A stretch of 64,000 nt of DNA from Mesorhizobium zhangyense (GTDB lineage Bacteria; Pseudomonadota; Alphaproteobacteria; Rhizobiales; Rhizobiaceae). Position numbers and translations under genes: made by a program. The notes beneath the pieces were generated by a model. It made no database searches, was not told the DNA's origin, and saw only the letters and a program-made list of their open reading frames with translations. Shown one piece after another: positions 44,577 to 52,808 of this stretch (position 1 is its first letter; every line of letters begins with the position of its first letter). The stretch lies in NCBI RefSeq assembly GCF_011045115.1, contig NZ_JAAKZG010000013.1:62001-126000 (forward strand), written 5' to 3'.

Positions 44577-45356
44577 ATGAACCATTCAAAACGGCACAGC
44601 GAGATACTGCGGATCATTCAGGAAGAGGGCACGATCAGCGTTGCCGAGCTTGCTGAAAAGCTCGGCGTGTCGCTGGAGACGATACGGCGCGACGTGAAGC
44701 CGATGACCAGCGAAGGCACGGTCATCAAGATGCATGGCGCCATCGGCCTGCCCACCTTGGTCGGCGAGGCGCCCTTCGAGCGGCGCATGCGCGACAACGC
44801 CGAGGCCAAGCGCGCGATCGCTCAGGTGGTTGCCGCAACCATCCGCGATGGCGAGTCGATCATGCTCGATACCGGCACGACGACGAGCTATCTCGCCCGC
44901 GAGCTTCTCGGCCATCGCCGGCTGACCGTGGTGACGAATTCTTCCGACATCGCCCGCACGCTGGCCACCGTCAACGGCAACAAGGTCTATATGGCGGGCG
45001 GCGAGCTACGCAGCGATTCAGGCGCGGCCTTCGGCGTCTCGGCCATCGAATTCGTCAGCCGCTTCAGCGTCAACCACGCCGTCATTTCGACCGGCGCCGT
45101 GGATGCCCAGATGGGCGTGATGGACTACGATCTCGAGGAAGCCGAATTCGCCCGCATGGTGCTGTCGCGCGCCACGCGAACCGTGGTCATCACCGACCAC
45201 ACCAAATTCGGCCGGCAGGGCCTCGTTCAGGTCTGCAACTTCTCCGGCTTTGGCGAGCTGGCGACGGATCGTATGCCGCCGCGCGAGATCGTGGCCGCGC
45301 TCAATACCGCCGGCACACGGCTGAGGATCGCCGGCGACCATCGCGAAGTGGCCTGA
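44577..45356 (+). CDS. DeoR/GlpR family transcriptional regulator
   Basis: Repressor of 259 residues: DeoR helix-turn-helix at the N-terminus (RHSEILRIIQEEGTISVAEL, then GVSLETIRRDVKPM) and a C-terminal sensor domain with the family signature MLDTGTTTSYLARELLGHRR (about residues 100-120) and ITDHTKFGRQGL. DeoR sensors normally bind a phosphorylated metabolite. The divergent operon encodes a kinase, which could make such an inducer. It is the only regulator next to that operon. Confidence 0.93.
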   Translation: MNHSKRHSEILRIIQEEGTISVAELAEKLGVSLETIRRDVKPMTSEGTVIKMHGAIGLPTLVGEAPFERRMRDNAEAKRAIAQVVAATIRDGESIMLDTGTTTSYLARELLGHRRLTVVTNSSDIARTLATVNGNKVYMAGGELRSDSGAAFGVSAIEFVSRFSVNHAVISTGAVDAQMGVMDYDLEEAEFARMVLSRATRTVVITDHTKFGRQGLVQVCNFSGFGELATDRMPPREIVAALNTAGTRLRIAGDHREVA

Positions 45357-45360
45357 GCGA

Positions 45361-46257
45361 CTACCCGAAGATCAGCGACTGGTGGGCCGCCACGCCGGCC
45401 CATGTGCCGTTTGCGACGGCAAAGGCCACATTGTGCGGCTCGCGCGCAACATCGCCTGCGGCATAGACGCCTTGCACTGTCGTCTGCTGGCGTTCATCGA
45501 CCTTGATGACAGGCCCGAAAAAGCCATCGACGAATTCGCAGCCCAGTTGTTCGGCGAGCGGGCTCGCCATGCTGGTGCGCGGAGCGGTGAACAGCGCCTT
45601 GATCTTTCGCGTGCTGCCATCGTCGAGCTTGAGGAGAAGGCCGCTGGCGCTATCGCCCTCGACATGGATCACACTCGCAGGCTCGATCGCCACATTGCGT
45701 GCTTTCAACGCCTGCAGCTGTTCCGCATTCGGCACGAAAATGCCGTTGGTGAACAACGTCACATCGCCCCAGTCGGCAATCATTTGGGCCTGATGAATGG
45801 CCATCGGGCCGGTTGCAAGAACCCCGAGCGCACCGCCGGCCACTTCGTAGCCGTGGCAATAGGGGCAGTGCAGCACAGTCTTGCCCCACTGCTCGGCAAG
45901 GCCGGGAATGTCCGGTAGCGTATCGCGCACGCCGGTGGCCAGGATCAGCCGTGACGCTTCGAATGTTTCGCCGCTGCCGATCCCGACGCGAAGGCTGGAA
46001 TCCGTGACCTCCGCTTTAGTAGCCTGGCCATCGACGATCTTGGCCGTCGGATAGGCAAGAAGCTGCCTGCGTGCGTCTGCGAGGATTTCGGCCGGCGCTC
46101 GCCCGTCCTGTCCGAGAAAACCGTGCGAATGTTCGGCAAAACGGTTGCGCGGCAGGCCGGCGTCGATCACCAGCACCCGCCGCCGCGCCCGCGCGATCTG
46201 CGTCGCTGCGGCCAGGCCGGCAAAGCTTCCGCCGACGATGATGATATCATACGGCAT
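45361..46257 (-). CDS. Thioredoxin-reductase-like FAD/NAD(P) oxidoreductase
   Basis: Flavoprotein of 298 residues with FAD-binding IIVGGSFAGLAAATQIARAR, the redox-active pair CPYC in LHCPYCHGYEVAGG (about residues 132-145), and the C-terminal AAGDVAREPHNVAFAVANGT. The glycine-rich NADPH motif after the CxxC (GVLATGPMAIHQAQM) is less standard than in true thioredoxin reductase, and no thioredoxin is encoded nearby. It overlaps the Rrf2 gene by 11 nt, so the pair is probably a redox-responsive unit. Confidence 0.9.
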   Translation of the reverse strand: MPYDIIIVGGSFAGLAAATQIARARRRVLVIDAGLPRNRFAEHSHGFLGQDGRAPAEILADARRQLLAYPTAKIVDGQATKAEVTDSSLRVGIGSGETFEASRLILATGVRDTLPDIPGLAEQWGKTVLHCPYCHGYEVAGGALGVLATGPMAIHQAQMIADWGDVTLFTNGIFVPNAEQLQALKARNVAIEPASVIHVEGDSASGLLLKLDDGSTRKIKALFTAPRTSMASPLAEQLGCEFVDGFFGPVIKVDERQQTTVQGVYAAGDVAREPHNVAFAVANGTWAGVAAHQSLIFG

Positions 46258-46696
46258 GGTCGGTCACTCCAAGTGCGGCATAGCGGCGGCGGAAATCGGC
46301 GGCGATGTCGGCAAGCGTCACGCGGGCGAGCTTTTGCAGAAGCAGGCGTTCCGCCTCGGCGCGAAAATCGTCGAGCACCGCAATCACCGCCTGCTCAACC
46401 AGGCAGCCGGGGCTTTCCGGCGCGGTGCTGAAAGGCAGCAGCGTTTCGCCGAGCGCTGTGCAGATCTCGGCCAGCGAGATCGTCTCCGGCGCTCGCGCAA
46501 GCTGCCAGCCGCCGCCATGGCCGCGCGCAGAGGCGACGATGCCGGCTTCGCGCAGACCGGCGATGGTGCGGCGCACGACGACCGGATTGGTGTGGATGAA
46601 GGAGGCGAGTTGCTCGGAGGTTTGAATGCCCTCCCGCGCCTCGGCCATGTGGACGAGGATGTGCAGGGTCGAGGAAAGTTTGCTGTTTCGTTTCAT
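46247..46696 (-). CDS. Rrf2 family transcriptional regulator
   Basis: Winged-helix regulator of 149 residues: SSTLHILVHMAEAREGIQTS, then FIHTNPVVVRRTIAGLREAG and the wing RGHGGGWQLAR. Only two cysteines are visible (EICTAL and SPGCLVEQ), too few for the three-cysteine iron-sulfur site of IscR/NsrR, so it is likelier a thiol- or ligand-sensing member of the YwnA type. The sequence just upstream of ATG is a palindrome overlapping the -10 element and no Shine-Dalgarno is present, suggesting a leaderless, autoregulated message. Confidence 0.9.
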   Translation of the reverse strand: MKRNSKLSSTLHILVHMAEAREGIQTSEQLASFIHTNPVVVRRTIAGLREAGIVASARGHGGGWQLARAPETISLAEICTALGETLLPFSTAPESPGCLVEQAVIAVLDDFRAEAERLLLQKLARVTLADIAADFRRRYAALGVTDHAV

Positions 46697-46731
46697 GTAA
46701 CTTATTTAGTTACGAATTTGACCGTCGTCAA
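46697..46731 (-). promoter_or_regulatory. Promoter and operator of the Rrf2 gene; predicted leaderless start
   Basis: On the minus strand TTGACG (46731-46726), 17-nt spacer, TAAATA (46708-46703), then six nt and the ATG. Transcription would begin at or next to the start codon. The palindrome GTAACT-AAATA-AGTTAC (46713-46697) covers the -10 box, the expected place for autorepression. Confidence 0.55.
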
Positions 46732-46755
46732 TGGCCGTCGAAAACACGCCGGTTT

Positions 46756-48132
46756 TCAAGCCTGGGCGGGAAGGGCGCTTGGCGAAAAGATCATGCGAAA
46801 GCAGGCGCCGACCCTGCTTGCCGCGGCCAGTTCGATATGCCCGTCGTGCAGTTCCATGATTTCCCGAACCAGCGTGAGGCCGAGACCCGCGCCGCGGTTT
46901 TGCGGGACGGAGCGATAGAAAGGCTCGAAGATCCGCTCCCTTTCGTTCTCCGGCACGCCTGTGCCTTCGTCGGAAACCTCGATGATCGCCGGCGCAGACA
47001 CGGCGACGCTGATCTTGCCGGAATTGCCGCCATGTTCGATCGCGTTCTGCACGAGGTTGGTCACGGCCCGCTCTACCGCAACGCTGTCACCGTGGATGAA
47101 CAGCGTCTTGGCAGATGGCTCGAATGTTATTTCGTAGCCGGCGGCGAACCCGATCGGAGCAAGGTCCATGACGACATTGCGCGCGATTTCGACCAGATCG
47201 ATGGGCGAGAAACTCTTGGGCCGATGCTGGTCGAGGCGGCGCAGGTCGAGAAGCTGGTCGGTCAATGTCGCGAGTCTCGCCGTGTCCTGCAGCAGCCTCG
47301 CGCGTTCCGGCGTCGGCGGAAGCGAGGCGATGCGCGTGCTGAGGATGGCGACGGGCGTGCGCAGTTCATGGGCTGCGTCGGACAGGAAACGCTTGTGGCG
47401 CTCATAGCCGCTGTCCAGCCGCAACAAGGCGTCGTTGACGGCGTTGACCAGCGGAACGATTTCCTGCGGAATATCCTTCACCGGCAATTGCACGCCGCGC
47501 TTGTGGATGTCGATGCGCTCGGCTTCGGCAGCGACAAGCCCAAGGCCCGAAAGTGCGCCGCGCACCACCCACGGCGTGGCGAACAGCGTGGCCAGCCCCA
47601 TCAGCCCGGTGATGGGCAGGATACCCTTGAGGAAGAAGTGCGGCGCTTCCATCAGCAGGCGCAGAAGCGAAAGCTCGCCCTTTGTTCCGGTCATGATCTG
47701 GACATTGCCGGCAGCGGTATCCGTCCAGCGTATCCTGACCGCGGGTGGCGATCCCTCGCCAGGGGTTCTGTCGATGCGCGCGTCGCTGAGATTGTCGAGC
47801 AATGGCACGAACTGCTTGAATTCCGGCGGCACGGTGCCTTCCTCCAGTCTGTGTCCATCCTTGTCTCGGGCTATGAACCAGAGGTCAGGCACTTTTGACC
47901 GTAAATTGGTGAGTTCGTGCGTCTCCTTGAGCACAAGGTTGCCGTTCGCATCACGGTCCATGGCATCAACGAGGACATCCATCGTCCCGCCCTCATATTC
48001 ATGCGGAATGGCGCCGGTAACGATCATGGCCGCGAATATGAGCAGGATGAACAGCGTCACCATCACGCCCTGCAACAGCGCGATGCGAAAAATCAGACGC
48101 CACTTCAGCGAATAATGACAGCGTTTGGTCAT
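46756..48132 (-). CDS. Two-component sensor histidine kinase
   Basis: Membrane kinase of 458 residues: N-terminal membrane segment (ALLQGVMVTLFILLIFAAMI), periplasmic domain of about 130 residues, second segment (GILPITGLMGLATLFATPWV), a HAMP-like linker, then HisKA with HELRTPVAIL (phosphorylated His near residue 258) and HATPase with NLVQNAIEHG and DEGTGVPENERERIFEPFYR. The C-box and G-box GAGLGLTLV are intact. It overlaps the response-regulator gene as ATGA. The signal is unknown; the overall design is QseC/CreC-like. Confidence 0.93.
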   Translation of the reverse strand: MTKRCHYSLKWRLIFRIALLQGVMVTLFILLIFAAMIVTGAIPHEYEGGTMDVLVDAMDRDANGNLVLKETHELTNLRSKVPDLWFIARDKDGHRLEEGTVPPEFKQFVPLLDNLSDARIDRTPGEGSPPAVRIRWTDTAAGNVQIMTGTKGELSLLRLLMEAPHFFLKGILPITGLMGLATLFATPWVVRGALSGLGLVAAEAERIDIHKRGVQLPVKDIPQEIVPLVNAVNDALLRLDSGYERHKRFLSDAAHELRTPVAILSTRIASLPPTPERARLLQDTARLATLTDQLLDLRRLDQHRPKSFSPIDLVEIARNVVMDLAPIGFAAGYEITFEPSAKTLFIHGDSVAVERAVTNLVQNAIEHGGNSGKISVAVSAPAIIEVSDEGTGVPENERERIFEPFYRSVPQNRGAGLGLTLVREIMELHDGHIELAAASRVGACFRMIFSPSALPAQA

Positions 48133-48803
48133 GGCGTCTCGCGCAGCAGATAGCCGACGCCGCGAATGCCGTTGATCGTCACGCCGCCTTCGGCATCCGC
48201 CAGCTTGCGGCGCAGGCGGGAGATGTGGGTGTCGAGTGCGTTGGACTGGATCTCGTCGTCCATGCCGAACACCGCTTCCATGAGTGAGGAGCGTTGAACC
48301 ATGCGGCCGGTGCGCCGCATCAAGGTCTCCAGCACCAGCAATTCGCGCCGCGGCAAGGTCAACGGCTCGCCACGAATGGAAGCCTCGCGATGCCCGACGT
48401 CAAAGGCGACGTGGCCGGCACGGAATGTTTGTGCCTGCACGGTTGCCGGGCGGCGCAGCAAGGCTCGCAGGCGTGCCAGAAGCTCCTCGAAGGCAAAGGG
48501 TTTCGCCAGATAGTCGTCGGCACCGAGATCGAGGCCGGCGACCTTGTCTGCAAGGTCGCCAAGCGCGGTCAGAACGAGAACCGGCGTGGCATTCTTCTCG
48601 GCACGCAATTTCGACACCAGCGACAGGCCGTCTCCGTCCGGCAACCGCCGGTCGAGCAGGATCGCGTCATAGGTATCGATGGCGACGAAGCCTTCCGCCG
48701 CTTTGAGCGAACCGGCATGGTCCATGACCATGTCATGCCGCTTCAAAGCTGCGCGCAAAGCCGAAACCATCTCCGGCTCGTCTTCGACCAGTAATATGCG
48801 CAT
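48129..48803 (-). CDS. OmpR family response regulator
   Basis: DNA-binding regulator of 224 residues: receiver domain with MRILLVEDEPEM, the phosphorylated aspartate in AILLDRRLPDGDG (about residue 51), and VLVLTALGDLADKVAG followed by GADDYLAKPF; winged-helix domain with LTLPRRELLVLETLMRRTGR and LDTHISRLRRKL. The partner kinase gene follows in ATGA overlap. Target genes are not evident nearby. Confidence 0.95.
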   Translation of the reverse strand: MRILLVEDEPEMVSALRAALKRHDMVMDHAGSLKAAEGFVAIDTYDAILLDRRLPDGDGLSLVSKLRAEKNATPVLVLTALGDLADKVAGLDLGADDYLAKPFAFEELLARLRALLRRPATVQAQTFRAGHVAFDVGHREASIRGEPLTLPRRELLVLETLMRRTGRMVQRSSLMEAVFGMDDEIQSNALDTHISRLRRKLADAEGGVTINGIRGVGYLLRETP

Positions 48804-49121
48804 TCGATATCCTTGCGACGGCTAAACCCTGCCCGCTAGAGCATCGGACCGAAAAGTGGAATCCGGTTTTCGGAATATTCCGATGCTCCTTCAAAGTGTT
48901 AGATCGTCCTTTATGCGTCCGAGCGGACGCATGGCGATCTAATGCGCCAACATTGCAGAAACATTGCGAATTTGAAATGGCGACGCCGGCACCGGATTCC
49001 CAGCTTTTTTTGGCGCACTATCGCGCCATGCAATGCCGGTGTAATCCAGTCGTCGCAAACAGCCCTCATTAAAGCTGGCGGTCGATTCGCCTTGCTGCCG
49101 ACATGTGGATTGAGGGTCGAT
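48804..49121. other. 318-nt intergenic region with mosaic palindromes
   Basis: No gene is supported. The first half holds the two-part palindromic element at 48839-48940. The second half has only a run of seven T near 49008 and the GAGGG ribosome binding site (49112-49116) of the PmtA-like gene. Confidence 0.6.
48839..48940. repeat. Two-part rhizobial mosaic palindrome
   Basis: First part: GAGCATCGGA (48839-48848) with TCCGATGCTC (48879-48888), and inside it CCGAAAA with TTTTCGG. Second part: AGATCG (48901-48906) with CGATCT (48935-48940), enclosing ATGCGTCCG-AG-CGGACGCAT (48913-48932). The plan resembles the intergenic mosaic elements known in rhizobia (RIME type); the exact family was not checked. 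Confidence 0.8.
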
Positions 49122-49721
49122 ATGCCTGCGAGTGATACTTTGTCCTTTCTTATGGCCTGGGCTGCGGCGCCGTTGCGGGTCGCTTCGGTCACGCCGTCGA
49201 GCCCGAGCCTCGCGGCGTTGATGACGAGCGAGATAGACGCTGCGACCGGCCCTGTGCTGGAACTCGGTCCCGGCACCGGTCCGTTCACCCGGGCGCTGCT
49301 GGCGTGCGGGGTGAAGGAAGAGGACCTTACCCTGATCGAGGCAGGTGCCGACTTTGCCGGAATGCTTCGGCATCGCTTTCCCGAGGCGCGGGTCTTCGAG
49401 ATGGATGCCGTGGGCTTGCGTCATCTGGCCCTGTTCGAGGGGCCGGTACTGGGTGCTGCGATCAGCGGGCTGCCCTTCCTGTCGATACCGCCGCGCAAGA
49501 CGCAGGCCATCCTCGAAGGCGTTTTTGCCAATCTTCGCCCTGGTGGGGCGCTCTATCAGTTCACCTATAGCTGGCGCTGCCCGATCGAGCAGACGATGCT
49601 TGACCGTCTCGATCTCGAAGCGACCCGCATCGGCCACACCTTTCGAAACTTCCCCCCGGCGGCCGTCTACCGTATAAGCCGGATTGCGAACGCTAACAGA
49701 TATGATTGGCGCATCCGATGA
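49122..49721 (+). CDS. Class I SAM-dependent methyltransferase, PmtA-like
   Basis: Methyltransferase of 199 residues, the size of rhizobial phosphatidylethanolamine N-methyltransferase PmtA. The SAM motif I is VLELGPGTGPFTRALL (about residues 45-60), followed by LIEAGADFAGMLRHRFPEAR and the motif GLPFLSIPPRKTQAILEGVF typical of PmtA. ATG at 49122 has GAGGG upstream. If the assignment holds, it makes phosphatidylcholine precursors in the membrane; a related methyl acceptor cannot be excluded. It overlaps the DedA gene as ATGA. Confidence 0.8.
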   Translation: MPASDTLSFLMAWAAAPLRVASVTPSSPSLAALMTSEIDAATGPVLELGPGTGPFTRALLACGVKEEDLTLIEAGADFAGMLRHRFPEARVFEMDAVGLRHLALFEGPVLGAAISGLPFLSIPPRKTQAILEGVFANLRPGGALYQFTYSWRCPIEQTMLDRLDLEATRIGHTFRNFPPAAVYRISRIANANRYDWRIR

Positions 49722-50356
49722 TCGGACCTGTAGCGACGATGCTCGGCCTTGGGCTTCTCGGCGCTGGCGTTCTCGCCTTCACCGAAAAGCTACTGCCCGT
49801 GCCGCCCTCGCATGTGCTGCTGCTGTTCCTCGGCATGACTGCGGCGCCGAACAGCGAAGTCCTCGCCACGCTGTTGCTGATCACCGCGCTCGGTTCCACA
49901 ATCGGCTCGATGTTCTGGTACGGCATGGGCCGCTGGCTGGGGTCGGATCGCGCCGACAGGCTGGTGGACCGCTTCGGCAAATATGTCCTTCTGCCCAAGG
50001 CGACCTATCAGCGGCTGGCGCGGGCCTATCGCGGTAACCAGTTTCGCGTGACGCTTCTGGCCCAGCTCGTACCGACGGTGCGCATCTATCTTGCTATCCC
50101 CGCCGGTGCCTGGCGGCTCGCAGCCCTGCCTTTCCTTTCCGGCACATTCTGCGGCACTCTTGTCTGGAATGCCGCGTTCCTGAGTGCCGGCTATCTCATG
50201 CGCCATGCCGGTCAGGACCCGGTGACGATCGGCTTGCGCATCGTCGCGGTCGTCCTGGTGCTGGAGACGGCGTTCCTGGTCGCACTGCGCTACGGCGCTG
50301 TCGGCCGCATCCGCGCCTGGCAGCGTGCCGTGACATTTCGGCGAAGAGGACGCTGA
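49718..50356 (+). CDS. DedA/VTT family membrane protein
   Basis: Membrane protein of 212 residues of the DedA (SNARE-associated/VTT) family, with about five hydrophobic segments and FGKYVLLPKATYQRLARAYR, then QLVPTVRIYLAIPAGAWRLA, the conserved central arginine region. DedA proteins are linked to recycling of undecaprenyl phosphate or other lipids and to proton-motive force. The TTG at 49706 is ignored in favour of ATG at 49718, which shares ATGA with the methyltransferase stop; both products act on membranes. Confidence 0.9.
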   Translation: MIGPVATMLGLGLLGAGVLAFTEKLLPVPPSHVLLLFLGMTAAPNSEVLATLLLITALGSTIGSMFWYGMGRWLGSDRADRLVDRFGKYVLLPKATYQRLARAYRGNQFRVTLLAQLVPTVRIYLAIPAGAWRLAALPFLSGTFCGTLVWNAAFLSAGYLMRHAGQDPVTIGLRIVAVVLVLETAFLVALRYGAVGRIRAWQRAVTFRRRGR

Positions 50357-50399
50357 GCGGCCTCTTCCCATTCCGCCACGGCGCGTGTTTATTCGCACC

Positions 50400-51311
50400 A
50401 TGGCATTCACCATCAGGCAGTTGCAATTCTTCGTCGCGGTCGCAGAGCAGGGCACGGTTTCTGGCGCGGCCCAGAACCTCTCGATCTCGCAATCGGCAGT
50501 CACCGAAGCGATCAAGGATCTGGAGCGCGATCTCGGCGTCGAGCTTTTCGAGCGCCACCCGCGCGGGCTGAACATCACCCACAAGGGCCATCAGTTCCTG
50601 CGCCACGCCACCAAGATATTGGCCGACGTCTCCGACGCCCGCCGCACCTTTTCCGACGACAAGGAGCGTGCGACCGGCAGGCTTCAGCTCGGTGTCACCT
50701 CACTGGTCGCCGGCTATGTGCTGTCGGATCTGCTAGCCCGTTACCGCCGTGCCTTTCCCTCGATCGATGTTTCGGCCATCGAGGACAATGGCGACTATCT
50801 CGAGCACCTGCTGGTCGGCGGCGAGCTCGACGTTGCCGTCATGGTCATCTCCAACCTGCGTGACCGCATGGCGCTGCAGGCCGAAATCCTCGAAGTCTCG
50901 CCCTATCGCCTGTGGCTGCCGCTTGGCCATCATCTGGCGAGCGCCGACATCATCGGCATCAACGATATCGTCAGCGAACCGCTGATCATGCTCACTGTCG
51001 ACGAAATCGAGGAGAACACCGGCAAACTGCTGGTGGCGCTCGGCGCACGCCCGCATGTCGCCTTCCGCACGCGCTCCGTGGAAGCCGTGCGCAGCCTCGT
51101 CGCCACCGGTGCCGGCGTGGCGCTCCTGCCCGATCTCGTCTACCGGCCATGGTCGCTGGAAGGCGACCGCATCGAATCGCGCGATATCTCCGGTTCGCTG
51201 CCCGTCGTCCAGGTCGGCATGGTCTGGCGGCGCGGCTCCAGCCTGCCGCAGGCAGCGCGCGATTTCATCGGCGTGGCCCAGTCGCAGAGGCAAACACGGC
51301 AAAGACCGTAG
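50400..51311 (+). CDS. LysR family transcriptional regulator
   Basis: Regulator of 303 residues: LysR helix-turn-helix (FTIRQLQFFVAVAEQGTVSG, then AAQNLSISQSAVTEAIKDLE) and a substrate-binding effector domain (RLQLGVTSLVAGYVLSDLLA onward; VATGAGVALLPDLVY). ATG at 50400 lacks a clear ribosome binding site; homologues begin MAFTIRQLQFF. It lies just upstream of, and in the same direction as, the putrescine-type operon, which it probably controls. Confidence 0.92.
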   Translation: MAFTIRQLQFFVAVAEQGTVSGAAQNLSISQSAVTEAIKDLERDLGVELFERHPRGLNITHKGHQFLRHATKILADVSDARRTFSDDKERATGRLQLGVTSLVAGYVLSDLLARYRRAFPSIDVSAIEDNGDYLEHLLVGGELDVAVMVISNLRDRMALQAEILEVSPYRLWLPLGHHLASADIIGINDIVSEPLIMLTVDEIEENTGKLLVALGARPHVAFRTRSVEAVRSLVATGAGVALLPDLVYRPWSLEGDRIESRDISGSLPVVQVGMVWRRGSSLPQAARDFIGVAQSQRQTRQRP

Positions 51312-51322
51312 AAATCGCAACC

Positions 51323-51339
51323 TATCGGAAAAGCCGATA
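51323..51339. promoter_or_regulatory. Palindrome between LysR and ydcS-like genes
   Basis: TATCGG-AAAAG-CCGATA is a perfect inverted repeat 12 nt after the LysR stop; a further TGATA follows at 51350-51354. It may be a LysR binding site or a weak terminator of the LysR message; the AT-rich spacing favours binding. Confidence 0.4.
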
Positions 51340-51444
51340 ACGACTTTCTGATAAATCCGTTTGCGAATGCTCCGGATTCAGATCACCTTTCATTTCAGGG
51401 ATCAACGTCGCCACCCAGAGCGGCCCCTCAAATGGGAGAAAGTC

Positions 51445-52602
51445 ATGAAATCTTTTCTGAAGACATGCACCGCTCTGACGATGGCGCTGAGCTTTTCCGG
51501 CCAGGCCATGGCGCAGGAGATGCTGAAGGAAATCGGCAAGGGCGAAGGCCAGGTCAACATCATCGCCTGGCCGGGCTATATCGAGCGCGGCGAAACCGAC
51601 AAGGCCTATGACTGGGTCTCGGACTTCGAGAAATCGTCTGGCTGCAAGGTCAACGTCAAGACCGCCGCCACTTCCGACGAAATGGTCGCGCTGATGAATG
51701 AGGGCGGCTTCGACCTCGTCACTGCCTCCGGCGACGCCTCGCTGCGTCTGGTCGCCGGCAAGCGCGTGCAGCCGGTCAATGTCGATCTCATCAAGAGCTG
51801 GGGAACCGTCGACGAGCGTTTGCAGAACGCCCCTTGGTTCACCGTCGACAAGGTGCATTACGGCGTGCCCTACCAGTGGGGCCCGAACGTGCTGATGTAC
51901 AACACCGACGTTTTCAAGGAAGCACCCAAGAGCTGGAACGTCGTCTTCGAGGCGATGGATTTTCCCGATGGCAAGCCCAACAAGGGCCGCGTCCAGGCCT
52001 ATGACGGGCCGATTCACATCGCCGACGCCGCCAACTACCTGATGGCGCACAAGCCCGATCTCGGCATCAAGGACCCCTACGAACTCAACGAGGACCAGTA
52101 CAAGGCAGCGCTCGACCTGCTGCGCGTCCAGCGCACGCTGGCCGGCCGCTACTGGCACGATGCCATGATCCAGATCGACGACTTCAAGAACGAAGGCGTC
52201 GTCGCTTCGGGCTCATGGCCGTTCCAGGTCAACCTGCTGAAAGCGGAAAAGCAGCCGATCGCCTCGACCATTCCGGAAGAGGGCGCCACCGGCTGGGCCG
52301 ACACGACCATGCTGCATGTCGATGCCGCCAACCCGAACTGCGCCTATATGTGGATGGAGCATTCGCTCTCGCCCAAGGTGCAGGGCGATCTCGCCGCCTG
52401 GTTCGGCTCCAACCCGGCCGTGCCGGCTGCCTGCAAGGGCAACGAACTGCTGACCGACGAAGGCTGCAAGACCAACGGCTTCGAGGACTTCGCCAAGATC
52501 AAGTTCTGGAAGACGCCCGTCGCCAAATGCGGCAGCCAGGGCGAATGCGTGCCTTACTACCGCTGGGTGTCGGACTATATCGGCGTGATCGGCGGACGGT
52601 GA
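51445..52602 (+). CDS. ydcS: Polyamine (putrescine-type) ABC transporter substrate-binding protein, YdcS-like
   Basis: Periplasmic receptor of 385 residues. The signal peptide (ALTMALSFSGQAMAQEM) precedes EGQVNIIAWPGYIERGETDK, a PotD/PotF/YdcS-type beginning. FDLVTASGDASLRLVAG and YGVPYQWGPNVLMYNTDVF line the ligand cleft; Cys residues near the C-terminus may pair. GGGAG precedes ATG at 51445. The gene order receptor, ATPase, two permeases, aldehyde dehydrogenase equals E. coli ydcSTUVW, so putrescine or a related polyamine is the probable ligand. It is followed by a long hairpin element. Confidence 0.88.
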   Translation: MKSFLKTCTALTMALSFSGQAMAQEMLKEIGKGEGQVNIIAWPGYIERGETDKAYDWVSDFEKSSGCKVNVKTAATSDEMVALMNEGGFDLVTASGDASLRLVAGKRVQPVNVDLIKSWGTVDERLQNAPWFTVDKVHYGVPYQWGPNVLMYNTDVFKEAPKSWNVVFEAMDFPDGKPNKGRVQAYDGPIHIADAANYLMAHKPDLGIKDPYELNEDQYKAALDLLRVQRTLAGRYWHDAMIQIDDFKNEGVVASGSWPFQVNLLKAEKQPIASTIPEEGATGWADTTMLHVDAANPNCAYMWMEHSLSPKVQGDLAAWFGSNPAVPAACKGNELLTDEGCKTNGFEDFAKIKFWKTPVAKCGSQGECVPYYRWVSDYIGVIGGR

Positions 52603-52637
52603 GTTATTGGTCCGAAGCGTGGCTGGATAGGCCGCGC

Positions 52638-52775
52638 TTCGGCCAACACCCCTCATCCGACCCTTCGGGCCACCTTCTCCCACAAGGGGAGAAGGGAGAG
52701 CCCCTTTCCTTCTCCCCTTGTGGGAGAAGGTGGATCGGCGCGTAGCGCCGAGACGGATGAGGGGTGTTGGCCGAA
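52638..52775. repeat. Nested inverted-repeat element (CCCCTCATCCG type) in the ydc operon
   Basis: Outer arms 52638-52659 and 52754-52775 are a perfect 22-nt inverted pair; inner arms 52670-52695 and 52708-52733 are a perfect 26-nt pair around a 12-nt loop. It lies between the receptor and ATPase genes. Confidence 0.93.
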
Positions 52776-52808
52776 AAACACCGTCAGAAATTGGTAATCC
52801 ACAATCCC

